Positions 23,780-34,019 of a DNA stretch of 64,000 nucleotides are shown in pieces. Under the pieces are notes generated by a model. That model worked only from the letters and a program-made list of their open reading frames with translations. It made no database searches and was not told where the DNA came from. A program made the translations under genes and the position numbers. Within the stretch, counting starts at the first letter, position 1, and each line of letters opens with the position of its first letter. Source of the DNA: Ascarosepion bandense (Eukaryota; Mollusca; Cephalopoda; Sepiida; Sepiidae); contig JBBBDQ010000192.1 in NCBI GenBank assembly GCA_037127315.1, forward strand, positions 3,695,001 to 3,759,000, in the 5' to 3' direction.

Positions 23780-26700
23780 TTTTTAAAAATTGGAATAGAT
23801 AGCCCAAACTATCGTCCGGTTCACACTCCTCCCACGTCTATTGAACAGAAGTAGAGGCTTGCCCCTTGTTCCCTGTTTGTGGTCTCCGGCTTCCTCTTCT
23901 TTCACTTCTGACTTTAGTATTGGTGCTTCCGTGATTTCCCGTGATCTGTCTGGTTGGTGGCAACGGCTCATCATTGTGAGGGTACCGGGTTGGCAGTTTC
24001 CTGGTTGCTGATTCCGACTGGTAGTTAGGAGCCCTAACTCTTGCGGCTGCTCTGATCAACAGTTGTATAATATCGGGGTTCTTGTAGTGCCATGTCGCGC
24101 ATGGATAGGTGTCCCTGCAAGCGCTTTCGGTGGGCAACCCCGAGGCCACACCTTGTTGCAGCTCTAGCCAGTTTCCCTCCCAGCACAGATCGTGGATAAT
24201 GACTGCCTGTATCCTCTACTCTAGGTCCCTCACTATAAACAAAATTTATGACGAACAAAAGCAGAAACAACCCTAAACCAGTAAAAATCAAACCACCTAA
24301 ATCCCTTAACCTTTCCTTCACTAATATCCGGGGCATTCGTACTAACTTTCCTAGCGTAGAAGCTTTCCTTCATGAAAAGTCCCGGGACATCTTAGCGCTT
24401 TGCGAAACTAACCTCAACTCTTCTATTCCCTCCTCTGACCTCTCCATCCCTGGCTATCTCCCCCTCTTAAGGAAGGATTCCACTGTCCACATGCATGGGC
24501 TGGGGATCTACGTCAGCGAACACCTCCCCATAGCTAGGGTGACTTCACTTGAATCTGCTGCCCACCAGTATGTATGTCTCCGTCTGTCTCTCCTCAGTTC
24601 GGTTAGTTACTTATTCTTTCTGTACCGTTCTCCCTCCTCTCCTGACTGCTCTCTTCTAGATAGCATTACTGACAACATTTATAAGGCTATTTCCTGCCAC
24701 CCATTCGCTCACATATTTGTATTCGGAAATCTCAACGCCCATCACTCTGAGTGGTTTAAAGACTCTGTTACTGATCTAGCGGGTGTCCACGCCATGAACT
24801 TCGCTATTTTCCAATCCCTTACGCAAGTGGTGGACTTCCCCACTCAATTCCCAAGCACTCCCTCCGGACACTCCTCACTACTAGATATATGTTTCACCTC
24901 TGCCCCTGACGCCTGTCAAGTCTAGCAGCTTTGTCCGCTCGGCAACTCCAACCATGCTGTTGTCTCTCTCAGTATTGCTTTTCACTCTCACTCCCCTCAG
25001 GAGCCTCCTACCTATAGGACCTCCTACCGCTACCAAAAAGTTGACTGGAATGCATTTCGCGATTTCCTCTGCGATGTCCCTTGGGGAAAAGTGGTCGATC
25101 TCCCAGTTGATGACTGTGCATCTGAGGTCTCGTCATGGGTGAAAGCTGGCATTGATGCCTTCATACCCACCAGGAAGTATTGCCTAAAACCTCATTCCTC
25201 TCCGTGGTTTTCTCCTGTCTGTTCGGCCGCCATTGCCCACAGGAACCATTACTTCCGACTATTCAGGAGCCAGTCATCTGATCACAATAGGCGCCTATTC
25301 AAATCTGCTCGCAATAAGTGCAAGAGAATCCTGAATGACGCCAAACAGGTGTTCGCTGAGAGAATGCGACAGCGCATAGCTGACCGCAAGTTCGGCTCCA
25401 AGGACTATTGGCAGATATGCAAACGGATGCTTAACAACTGCAAATCCTCTATACCTCCTTTAATCCATGAATTTGAGGTTTTCATATCATCTGCGGACAA
25501 AGCTGAGTGCTGTGCCCGCAGATTCTCATCCAACTCCACGTTTGACTCATCTGGAATAAGCTCACCCGACTTCCCCGTTAGAACTGAGGCCAAACTGCAC
25601 GACGTACATATCACCCCGAAGGTAGTATCCCGAGTAATTTCAAAACTTGACCCCCATAAGGCGAGCGGTGACGACGGAATCCTGGTGATAGTCCTTAAGA
25701 GGTGTGCCCCTGAACTCTCCCCTGTCCTCTCTAAACTGTTTAACTACTGCCTTTCTGCTTCCTGTTTTTCTGCATGCTGGAAGTTCTCTTCAGTCGTTCC
25801 TGTTTTTAAGAATTGTGGTGAACCCTCGGACCCATCCAACTATCGTCCTATCAGTCTTCTACCGATATTCGGGAAAGTGTTCGAGGTCATAATCAATGCT
25901 GAAATAGTTCAACGTCTTACTGCCCACAAACTCTTCTCTGACAAGCAATATGGCTTCCGCTTTGCCAGGTCCACTGCCGATATGCTAACAACCTTTACGG
26001 AGTACATGCTCCAGACCCTCGATGAGTCAGGCGAGACTCGTGCAGTTGCTCTGGACATCTCCGAAGCTTTTGACAGGGTTTGGTACTCTGGCCTCCTTTG
26101 CAAGCTGCGGGATTACGGCATTACCGGACGCCTGCTTGACCTAATCCAGTCTTTTTTAAACAACCGCAAAATGAAGGTCGTTTTGAATGGGCATGCCTCT
26201 TCATCCTACAGCACGAATGCCGGTGTCCCCCAGGGCTCTATCTTGGGTCCGACGCTCTTCCTTATTTTCATCAATGACCTCCCAGATGAGATCAAGTCCC
26301 AAGTAGGCATCTGTGCAGATGACACGACAATATACTCCCGCTCCAGTAAGAAACCTGGCATGGCGGGCAGACACAATCTCGCTGATGACCTTGAACGGGA
26401 TCTACACTCTGTGGTGAATTGGGGCAAGAAGTGGCTTGTCAACTTCAATGCGTCCAAGACTAAGCTGTTGTCTGTCAACCATCACAGGCAACCTCTCCTG
26501 CCTCCCATAAGCATGGACCAAGCGATTCTCTCCGAGTGCAATACACTGCGCTTCCTCGGCCTTACCCTCTCTTCTGATCTCAAATGGAACCGCTACATCG
26601 AATCCATAGCTAAATCCACTGCTAAGAAGGTTGGGTCACTGTGTCGATCCAGGACGTTCTTTCCGCCTGAATCCATCCTGCATATATACAAGTCTACCAT

Positions 26701-27338
26701 TCGACTCTGCATGGAGTACTGCTGCCATTTATGGTCAGGCGCCCCTGCCGCTCACCCCAGTGTTCTCGACAGGCTCCAAAGGAGAGTTAGTAACGTGATA
26801 GGTGCTGACTTGGCGGCTCGACTACAGCCACTTCCCCACCGACGAGATGTGTCTGTTTTATAGTACTTTCATGGCTTCTGCTCAGATGAACTTAAGTCAC
26901 TGGTGCCTCCTCAACAGGTGTTTACTCGTGCAACCAGAATGGCAACTGGGTCCCACCCATTCACAGTTAGATTAGCCAAATGCAGACGACAATTCTACTC
27001 CTGCAGCTTCTTCTCTCGCACTTCCCGCCTGTGGAACTCGCTCCCATATTCTTGCTTTCCTGACGGCTACAACCTCCAGAAATTTAAATGCAATGTCAAT
27101 ACTCATCTACTAACCACTTGACTCTAGCCCTTCCCCCACCCCGTATATTCTTCCCTTTCTCTCCCCCCCTTGCAACTGTCATCACACCTGCATTTTCATC
27201 TTTCTATTGCTTCTTCCTAATTGGTTTGTAATCCTCTTCTCCCTCCTCTAATTAATTTTCTTTCAGTTATGTAGCCCCCCAGCCCGCATATCAGTGGCTT
27301 TTACGCCTTGTCCGGGGTGAAATGATTAAAAAAAAAAT
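23780..27338 (+). mobile_element. CR1/Jockey-type LINE, nearly full length
   Basis: A block with distinctly higher G+C than its surroundings. The 5' part (about 23780-24247) is an untranslated leader, then one long reading frame (24248-27121) encodes endonuclease and reverse transcriptase. A 3' UTR follows, ending GGGGTGAAATGATT and an A-run at about 27328-27338. The 3' terminus agrees with that of the old remnant at 4945-4985. Family assignment rests on the APE-type endonuclease and on RT and C-terminal blocks typical of the Jockey/CR1 supergroup (Crack/Daphne/CR1-like). The exact clade is inferred. Confidence 0.85.
24248..27121 (+). pseudogene. LINE ORF2: APE endonuclease plus RT, two amber stops
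   Basis: One frame of 957 codons from ATG 24248, interrupted only by TAG at 24923 and TAG at 26861. Residues about 1-240 form an APE-type endonuclease, with N in a FTNIRGI block, E in LCETN, a YRSPSS block and FGNLNAHH at residue 161. The usual Asp of the GDFN motif is Asn here. The final SDH motif also reads SNH at residue 235, so two catalytic Asp residues appear lost. RT follows: YRPISLLPIFGKV, GFRFARSTADM, LDISEAFDRVW (catalytic Asp 603), VPQGSILGPTLF and CADDTT (Asp 691 and 692). The three RT aspartates are intact. The C-terminal part holds RTSRLWNSLP and FKCNVN blocks. In an active copy the protein would nick target DNA and copy its own RNA onto it. This copy is recent but defective. 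Confidence 0.85.
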
Positions 27339-27440
27339 CACTGGGAATCTACAACAGCAAGCTCATTGGTATGGGCTGAAGACAGCTCCCCACCCACCCA
27401 AGGACCTGAATATTATAACAGCCTGAAGGAGAAGTACAAA
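27339..27440. other. Short unassigned spacer
   Basis: About 100 bp between the LINE poly-A end and the GC-richer repeat copy. Nothing recognised. Confidence 0.5.
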
Positions 27441-27680
27441 GACTTTATTTCAGGCTATGATTTTTGTAAAATCCGACCTTGTTTCACATCCTGTCTCTGT
27501 GGGGAGAACTTTGGTAAATACGTAGAGTTCCGCCGAACTAGAAACTGTCACTCAACACTACAATCTTCGGATAGAGAACGACTGCCGGAGCTCGGTTTAT
27601 GGAATGAAACTCGGCTGAGAAAAATAGACAAGTCCGATCACGCGTATCGGTCGTGTATGCGCGCTCGGAAACCATAAGTT
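27441..27680 (+). repeat. Isolated copy of the GC-richer repeat
   Basis: Matches the units at 20540-21640: GACCTTGTTTCACATCCTG, then CTGTGGGGAGAACTT, CTTCGGATAGAGAACGAC, AACTCGGCTGAGAAAAATAG and TGTATGCGCGCTCGG in the same order. It lies just after the LINE, 6 kb from the main array, so the LINE (and more) may have been inserted into a formerly larger array. Confidence 0.8.
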
Positions 27681-27683
27681 AAA

Positions 27684-27728
27684 ATGTTATTATAAAACAA
27701 ATGCAGGCCAAAAATACTTTTTATAAAC

Positions 27729-27772
<44 letters not shown>

Positions 27773-28007
27773 GATGACATTCTCATAGATGCCTGTGACA
27801 ATGTTCAAACATTTAGTCTATTTAGTTTTTTTTTTTAATAAATAGCTGTCCTTCGTTTAATTAAGTGGAAACAACAGAAAAAAGTCAGTAATCGCTTGCC
27901 CAAGGTAATTTGATTATAAAACAAGTGCATATCCAAAACACTTTTTATCAAATAATAATAACAGAATAAACAAAATTCTCATAGACGCCTTTGCTAAATG
28001 CTGAAAC
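27684..28007. repeat. 190-bp satellite, segment 1 (about 1.6 units)
   Basis: First units of a tandem repeat of about 190 bp. Landmarks are TTAATTAAGTGGAAACAAC, ATTATAAAACAAATGCA, a TAA run (27729-27771 in the first unit) and TCTCATAGATGTCTGTG. The segment is broken by an LTR element at 28008 within the CTAAAACTTTTAG part of the unit. Confidence 0.9.
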
Positions 28008-28664
28008 TGTAGCAGATAAGAAATTAATTAAAATCAAGGTTCTTCTTCACTTTCACAAAAATTCACAATGACGTGTAAAATCCTGGGTTTTCACAAGTAG
28101 AAAAAAGATTGACCATGTGCATAAAGAAAAGGTCAAACTCAGATTTCGCAAGTAAGTGTTAAAATGATTTTTGACCAATGGGAGCGACTTGCATGACTTG
28201 AGGACTTAGTATTCCAGTGCTAAATTCAAAAAGACTATATAAATGACCTCGGTGTCAGTCAAGAGTCAGAGATGGGAGCAGCGAAAGAGAGACACACATC
28301 TAATATGTAACTTCAAACTTCAAGCGACCCGGACATTGTCCTCTTTCTTTTTCTCTTTATCTATTTCAACAATTACTACTAGAACATTTTGTACGAACTC
28401 TACCCTTAACCTCTTAATAATGTTTCTAATTGAACATTAACTTCTACAACTCATGTTATTCCTCCTTTTAATAAATTTCTATTTTAACATGAAAAATGTA
28501 TATTTTATTATTCCACAATTCTACACATTCCAAACTGCCGAAAACCTTTCTGATGAAAACCTTCTGATGATAATCTCTGCATAAAACTTGTAAGCTGTAG
28601 GTAGTTTAGTTAAGTATGACACCAGGCTGAATCAAAGAAACACTAACCAGCTCCCTACCCTACA
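28008..28664 (+). repeat. 5' LTR of the non-autonomous element
   Basis: The start is firm. The right end is not. Its first 395 bp match the 3' LTR, but the remaining part differs. Ends at CTACA near 28525 or CCCTACA at 28664 are both possible, and the latter gives 657 bp, close to the 669-bp 3' LTR, with a primer-site motif immediately after it. A TATATAAA box is at 28236-28243 and AATAAA is at 28470-28475. Confidence 0.75.
28236..28243 (+). promoter_or_regulatory. TATA box in the 5' LTR
   Basis: TATATAAA in the U3-like part, conserved at the same place in the 3' LTR (about 30093-30100). Likely the RNA polymerase II promoter of the element. Confidence 0.6.
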
Positions 28665-29050
28665 CTGTGACTCCCGACGTTCAAGGAACACGCACGCCTA
28701 TGATACACTGGTGACCCCCGACGTACAAAGAACACGCACCCCTACACTACACTGGTGACCACCAACGCTTGAAAAGAACACGCAACACGCACCCTACATC
28801 TTCACTAACGCACCCTACTTTTCACTGGTGACCCTGGACCAACGCGGAAAAATGAAAGGATGAATTCTTCACTGGCGACCCCCGAAAGTCCAAGGAAAAC
28901 ACAACTATCTTCTTCATTGGCAAACCCAGACGCGGAAAAAAGAATACCTAATGAAAGGATGAATTCTTCACTGGTAAACACCGGCGTTCAAACCCAGCAA
29001 AGAAAATGCAGTGGAAAAACTCCTACTACTTACACTAGCGACCCCTGATG
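28663..29050 (+). repeat. Eight primer-binding-site-like motifs in tandem
   Basis: Variants of CACTGGTGACCCCCGACGT occur at about 28663, 28706, 28750, 28823, 28870, 28917, 28969 and 29033, spaced 43-73 bp. The first lies right after the likely LTR end, where a tRNA primer would bind. A TGAAAGGATGAATTCTTCACTGG block is itself repeated at about 28852-28875 and 28951-28975. Confidence 0.8.
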
Positions 29051-29865
29051 TCCAAAAACAAAAAAACAAAAAAAAAAGAAAAAGAAAAAGAAAAATATTT
29101 ACCACAACATAAAAAAAAAATACAAAACTCAAGCATCACAACAAAAAATGGCGACTCAGTCTTCTACAAGAAAAGAAAGAAAGAAAGAAAGAAAGAAAAC
29201 AGAGCCCAACACGTGTGAATTAACCGTTGTCTAATTATACGCTGTTATAATATCAACTTCTAACGACAACTGCAAAAATTTCAACGTACTCTCAACTTTA
29301 AAGATAAGTACCAAAATAAAATTGTTATATGAAGCCAACTTTATCAACTTGTTTTACGCCTTTCATTGAATAATACACATTTCTTTCCTGGTTTCATCAA
29401 ATTTCAAGAGTCCCCAAAATTTTGAATAATTCCAATTTTAAATTTGACGCCGATAAAATATCAGCCTCTAAAAAGAACAACAGAATTAAAAAAAAATTCA
29501 ATATCGAAACTGCAAACACTTTTAACGAAAGACGCTGCTTGAAAAGTTCAAAGATTTAAAACTAAAAATTATAAAAAAAAAACAATTTTGTTTTTGTCTT
29601 GAAAAATATGTTTCAATTTTTTCTGTTTTCTTATGTTTACAAAAAATGTGACTTTTGACATACGGAAAAACTAAACATACGTACTTTTATAGATTTTCAA
29701 ACAAGACGCTTAAAAATTCACAATTATGGAAACGTATTCAACTCACAAAAAAATAAAAACGAAAAAAAAAAAAGCAACCAAATCGAAAACTATTATTTGA
29801 AAAAGCAACAACAGATACCAATAGAACTCATTCAAAGCAGACTCCGTCAAGTGGAAGGGAGGTTA

Positions 29866-30534
29866 TGTAGCGGATAAGAAATTAATTAAAATCAACCTTC
29901 TGCTTCACTTTTACAAAAATTCACAATGACGTGTGAAATCCTGGGTTTTCACAAGTAGAAAAAAGATTGACCATGTGCTTAAAGAAAAGGCCCAACTCAG
30001 ATTTCGCAAGTAAGTGTTAAAATGATTTTTGACCAATGGGAGCGACTTGCATGACTTGAGGACTTAGCGATCCAGTGCTAAATTCAAAAAGACTATATAA
30101 ATGACCTCGGCGTCAGTCAAGAGTCAGAGATGGGAGCAGCGAAAGAAAGACACACATCTAATATCTAACTTCAAACTACAAGGGACCTGGACATTGTCCT
30201 TTTTCTCTGTCTCCTTATCTATTTCAGCAATTACTACTTGAACATTTTGTACAAACGCTTGATATCTTGATGTCTAACCTCTGTCTATTTCCTGTCTAGA
30301 CATTTGTTACTAAGTGTATCTGGGTCAACCAACCTTGACCTGCTATCCCAAAACTGACTTTAGGTTCCCATGTGACCATATCCTTGTTACCACGCGGAAA
30401 CCAATCTCAATATATGTGTGTAGGTGTATGTGTGGCTATCTATATCCTACCACCTCCCAACGTAAACGAAAAAAAAATTTTTTTTCACCATATACCTTAA
30501 ATAATCTCTGCATGCACCATCTTCCTATGCTACA
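29866..30534 (+). repeat. 3' LTR of the non-autonomous element (chimeric)
   Basis: 669 bp. Bases 29866-30262 match the 5' LTR closely. From about 30268 it carries a different sequence of about 190 bp that recurs at 36289-36466. Then CGTAAACG, an A/T hairpin (AAAAAAAATTTTTTTT) and a terminal GCTACA follow. Confidence 0.8.
30268..30462 (+). repeat. 190-bp dispersed repeat, copy 1 (in the 3' LTR)
   Basis: Starts ATGTCTAACCTCTGTCTATT, contains CCTTGACCTGCTATCCC and TTACCACGCGG, and ends GTGGCTATCTATATCC. It is over 90% identical by eye to 36289-36466. Confidence 0.85.
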
Positions 30535-30538
30535 AAAC

Positions 30539-31298
30539 TTTTAGTCCATTTATTCATTTTTTTAAATAGCTGATTTTTGTTTTATAAAGTAGAAACAACA
30601 AAAATGCTACCATTCGCATGTCAAAGGTCATGTAAATATAAAACATATGCATGTCAAAAATACTTCTTACTAAATAAAAATAAATAGACGACATGCTCAT
30701 AGATGTCTGTATCAAATGTCAAAATATATAGTCATTTAGGTTTTTTTTAATAGCTATTGTTTAATTAAGTGGAAACAACAAAATACCACGCCATTCGCTT
30801 TAACTATGTCATGTGATTACAAAATAAATGATTATCAAAAATACTTTTTATTAAATAATAACAATAATTAGACGACCTTCTCATAGATGTCTATGTCAAA
30901 TGCTAAAACTTTTAGTTCATTTAAGTATTTTTTGCTCATAGTTGTCTTTTGTTTAATTAAGTGGAAACAACAAGATATCACATCCATCGATTGCCCTCAA
31001 TCATGTTATAAAACAAATGCAGATCAAAATTACTTTTTATTAAATAATAATAATAATAGATAAACAACCTTCTCATAGATGTGTGTGTCAAATGCTAAAA
31101 CATTTCGTCCATTTCTGTTTTTTCTTTTTATTTATTTTTTTCATTAATAGCTCTCTTTTGAGAGCTATTAATGAAAAAAATATTGTTTTCTTTTAAGCGA
31201 AAACAATAAAATATCACCCTATAGTCTTGCCTTCAGTCATGTGACTATAAAAATGCATGAAGAAAATACTTTTGTTTAAATACTACTACTACTACTAC

Positions 31299-31299
<1 letters not shown>
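30539..31299. repeat. 190-bp satellite, segment 2
   Basis: Resumes exactly where segment 1 was broken. The GTGGAAACAAC landmark recurs at about 30588, 30768, 30960 and 31194, giving periods of 180, 192 and 234 bp. The long last unit contains the perfect hairpin at 31135-31180. The segment ends in the (TAC)n(TAA)n run of a unit, where a LINE is inserted. Confidence 0.9.
31135..31180. repeat. Perfect 21-bp-stem hairpin within a satellite unit
   Basis: Left arm TTTTTTTCATTAATAGCTCT plus C (31135-31155), loop TTTT, right arm its exact reverse complement (31160-31180). Other units have only the left-type sequence, so the right arm is an added inverted copy. Confidence 0.9.

Positions 31300-31343
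<44 letters not shown>
31281..31343. repeat. (TAC)n(TAA)n tract at the LINE 5' junction
   Basis: The TAA run that belongs to the 190-bp satellite unit, expanded, directly abutting the truncated LINE. Confidence 0.9.
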
Positions 31344-31345
<2 letters not shown>

Positions 31346-33830
31346 TTTACAGGGAAATAGGTAAAAAAAGAATTAAAGTGACAGTACCCCCCAGAATGGA
31401 AGAAGTCACACAGTTCTGGGAAAAGATATGGGCTTGCCCTAAAGAACTTAGCAAGGAAGTACACTGGATTACGCAGGAGATAGAACGAATGAAAAATAAA
31501 CCCGAACAGACATGGTCTGGAATTACAGAAGACGATGTTAAATTTGCACTAAAAAAAGCACACAATTGGAAATTCCAAGGTATAGATAAAATTCCTAACT
31601 TTTGGCTATATTATTTAAATGCAGCACATAAAAAACTAGCCAAAGAACTTCAAGAAATGGTTGACGATCCCACTAAAATTCCTGCATGGATGACCAAAAG
31701 AATTACATTTCTTCTACCCAAGAATGGTGACACAAACAACCCGAAAATCTACAGACCAATTACATGTCTTCCGACAACATATAAACTATTAACATCTATT
31801 TTAACAAAACAGACATATTTATTCTTAGAAAGAAATGACATGATACCGCTTGAACAAAAAGGGTGCAAACGTGGCTGTTATGGTTGTAAAGACCAATTGC
31901 TAATTAAGAAAATGATCCTGGAAAACTGCTACAGTACAAAGAAAAATCTTAGTACTGCCTGGATAAACTACCGAAAGGCATTCGATAGTGTGCCACATGA
32001 CTGGATTTTAAAGACTTTAAATATATACAAGATATCGCCCGTCATCATCAATTTCATCAAACAGTGCATGTCTATATGGAAAACAACCCTTTACCTCAAT
32101 CATATAAATGGAACCTATAAGTCTGATGAAATAAACATCAAAAGAGGTATATTTCAAGGTGATTCTTTATCTCCATTACTATTCTGCATATCATTAATAG
32201 CACTAACCAGTCAACTTAATAAGACAGAATGTGGTTATAAAATAGGCCAAAAGAAAATAAGCCATCTATTTTACATGGATGACTTACAGTTATATGCTAA
32301 GAATGATAATGAGCTGGAAGGTCTTCTGCAAACTGTAAAATGCTTCAGCGAAGACATTGGAATGAAATTTAATTTGAATAAATGTGCTAAAGCTACAGTT
32401 TTACGTGGATCAATACAAGAAACATCCTCAATTAGCCTAGACCCTGCTGTAACAATAAAAGAATTGAAACCAGAAGAAGCTTATAAATACCTAGGTGTAA
32501 ATGAGAGCGAAAACATTCACCATAAAAAAATGAAAGAAATAGTTTATATATATAAATATATAGAAGGCTACGAATGATATTAAAAACTGAATTAAATTCA
32601 CAGAACAGAGTTATGGCCATTAATAGCCTTGCAATCCCAGTTGTCCAATATAGCTTCAACATCTTAAACTGGACTCTAAACGACATCAGGCGAATGGATG
32701 CTAAAACAAGAAAGCTTCTTTCTAAGCATAAGATGCATCATCCAAAGGCTGATGTAGACCGTCTATACATACGCCGTAAAGAAGGTGGAAGGGGTCTTAT
32801 TCAGCTGGAATTGTCATACAAGACAACAACTATTGGCTTATTAACATACATAGAAACAACAAAGGATTGGATGATACAATTAGTAAGGCAACATGAAGAA
32901 AGAAAGAAAAAATATTCAATAATAAAAGAAGGCAGTAAATACAAACAAGATTTACAGTTAGTAGATTCTGTAGAAAAGCAAAACAGTAGCCAAGAACCAA
33001 CTATTGCGGCAAAGAATATGAAAATGAAAGCCAAAGATAAAGCTCTTGAACAGATGAAACAGCGCTGGCAAGACAAACCTCTGCATGGCCAATATCCAGT
33101 ACGTGCCAATAAATCCAATGTTGACAAAGTTAATACTCATCGATGGTTACGTGCATCTGGATTAAAGTCTGAAACTGAAGGATTTATACTTGCAGCACAA
33201 GACCAAAGTCTTTTCACGAGAAACTTTCAGGCAAATATTATGCATAATAATATGGATCCAAAATGCAGGTTTTGTGATAAACACCAAGAAACAATAGACC
33301 ACCTAATCTCAGGCTGTTCTGTGCTTGCCCCAAACGAATATAAAAATCGCCACGATAGAGTTGGGCAATATTTATATTGGGCAATGTGCAAACATTATGG
33401 AAAAGCTGTAAACAAACACTGGTACGAACATCATCCAGAACCGGTTACAGAAATAGAAGATGTAACCATTCTATGGGATTACACCATCTACACAGACAGA
33501 AAAAATGAAGCAAACAGGCCAGACATTATTGTTAAAAACCAGAAGGAGAAAACTTGTCTATTAATTGATATGGCTTGTCCAGCGGATTGTAACATAGCAA
33601 TCAAGGAATTTGAAAAACTGTCAAAATATAAAGACCTGGAAATTGAAATAGAAAAAATGTGGAAATTGAAAACAAGAGTTGTGCCAGTGATAGTAGGTGC
33701 ACTTGGAATGATAAAAAATGGAACAAAACAACACATTGAAAGAATCCCTGGAAACCCCAGCTTAAGAGATATACAAAAAATTGTCTTATTAAGTACAGCC
33801 CACACACTAAGGAAAACTTTATCTATGTAA
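31344..33830 (+). pseudogene. RT plus restriction-like endonuclease, one frameshift
   Basis: The first frame runs from the junction to 32577, the second from about 32574 to 33830. Conserved blocks in order are ITFLLPKNGD, RPITCLPTTYKLL, EQKGCKRGCYGCKDQ, WINYRKAFD, IFQGDSLSPLLF and FYMDDLQLY (YMDD near 32273-32284). A frameshift in an AT-rich stretch near 32540-32577 follows. The C-terminal half has RKEGGRGLIQLE, then a C-X2-C...H...C knuckle (CRFCDKHQETIDHLISGC, about 33267-33320). The endonuclease core is RPDIIV...CLLIDMACP (about 33519-33582), the PD-(D/E)XK-like motif of R2/R4-type LINEs. The motif A Asp is Asn here (AAC, about 31963), while the right-hand copy has GAC. With the frameshift and this change the copy is inactive. 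Confidence 0.85.
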
Positions 33831-33964
33831 TGCTGGAGATGATAGGGAAGATAGAAAAACATGAAATGGAGCCATAACAACACGCCACTACCTGCCTTAG
33901 GTCTCCCCGCAGACTTGGTTGGTAGTGAGACCAAAGCAGAAATCGAAATATGATGAAAAATGAC

Positions 33965-33967
<3 letters not shown>
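31344..33967 (+). mobile_element. R4/Dong-type LINE, 5'-truncated copy in a TAA tract
   Basis: Starts inside the coding region (matches 62992 onward of the right-hand copy) and ends with a 3' UTR of about 137 bp, then (TAA)n to about 34014. The satellite flank on the right (ATAGATGTC) continues the unit broken on the left. The insertion therefore lies exactly in the TAA run. A restriction-like endonuclease LINE inserting into TAA repeats is the known behaviour of Dong of the R4 clade. The clade call is inferred from that and from domain order. Confidence 0.85.

Positions 33968-34014
<47 letters not shown>

Positions 34015-34019
<5 letters not shown>

Larger units (their letters stand above)
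28008..30534 (+). mobile_element. Non-autonomous LTR retrotransposon without genes
   Basis: A 2.5-kb element inside the 190-bp satellite. Both LTRs start TGTAGC(A/G)GATAAG, and the right end reads TATGCTACA, giving TGTAGC/GCTACA terminal inverted repeats. The flanks read AAAC on both sides (28004-28007 and 30535-30538), a 4-bp target duplication. It also restores the satellite unit exactly across the insertion. A purine stretch GTGGAAGGGAGG precedes the 3' LTR. The interior (about 28665-29865) has no credible reading frame and begins with repeated primer-site-like motifs. Proteins would have to come from another LTR element. Confidence 0.85.

Noticed and set aside
24034..24336. Minus-strand frames at the LINE 5' end (23838-24336)
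   Set aside because: No recognisable domain. They overlap the leader and ORF start of the LINE on the other strand.
24923..26863. Two TAG codons as programmed readthrough or recoding
   Set aside because: No structure or conservation evidence is available here. Other lesions in the same ORF (Asp-to-Asn changes) favour ordinary decay.
32540..32577. ATGA overlap as translational coupling of two LINE proteins
   Set aside because: The overlap lies in a slippage-prone AT stretch. The copy at 62-64 kb ends before this point, so it cannot support a two-ORF design, and a frameshift is the simpler explanation.
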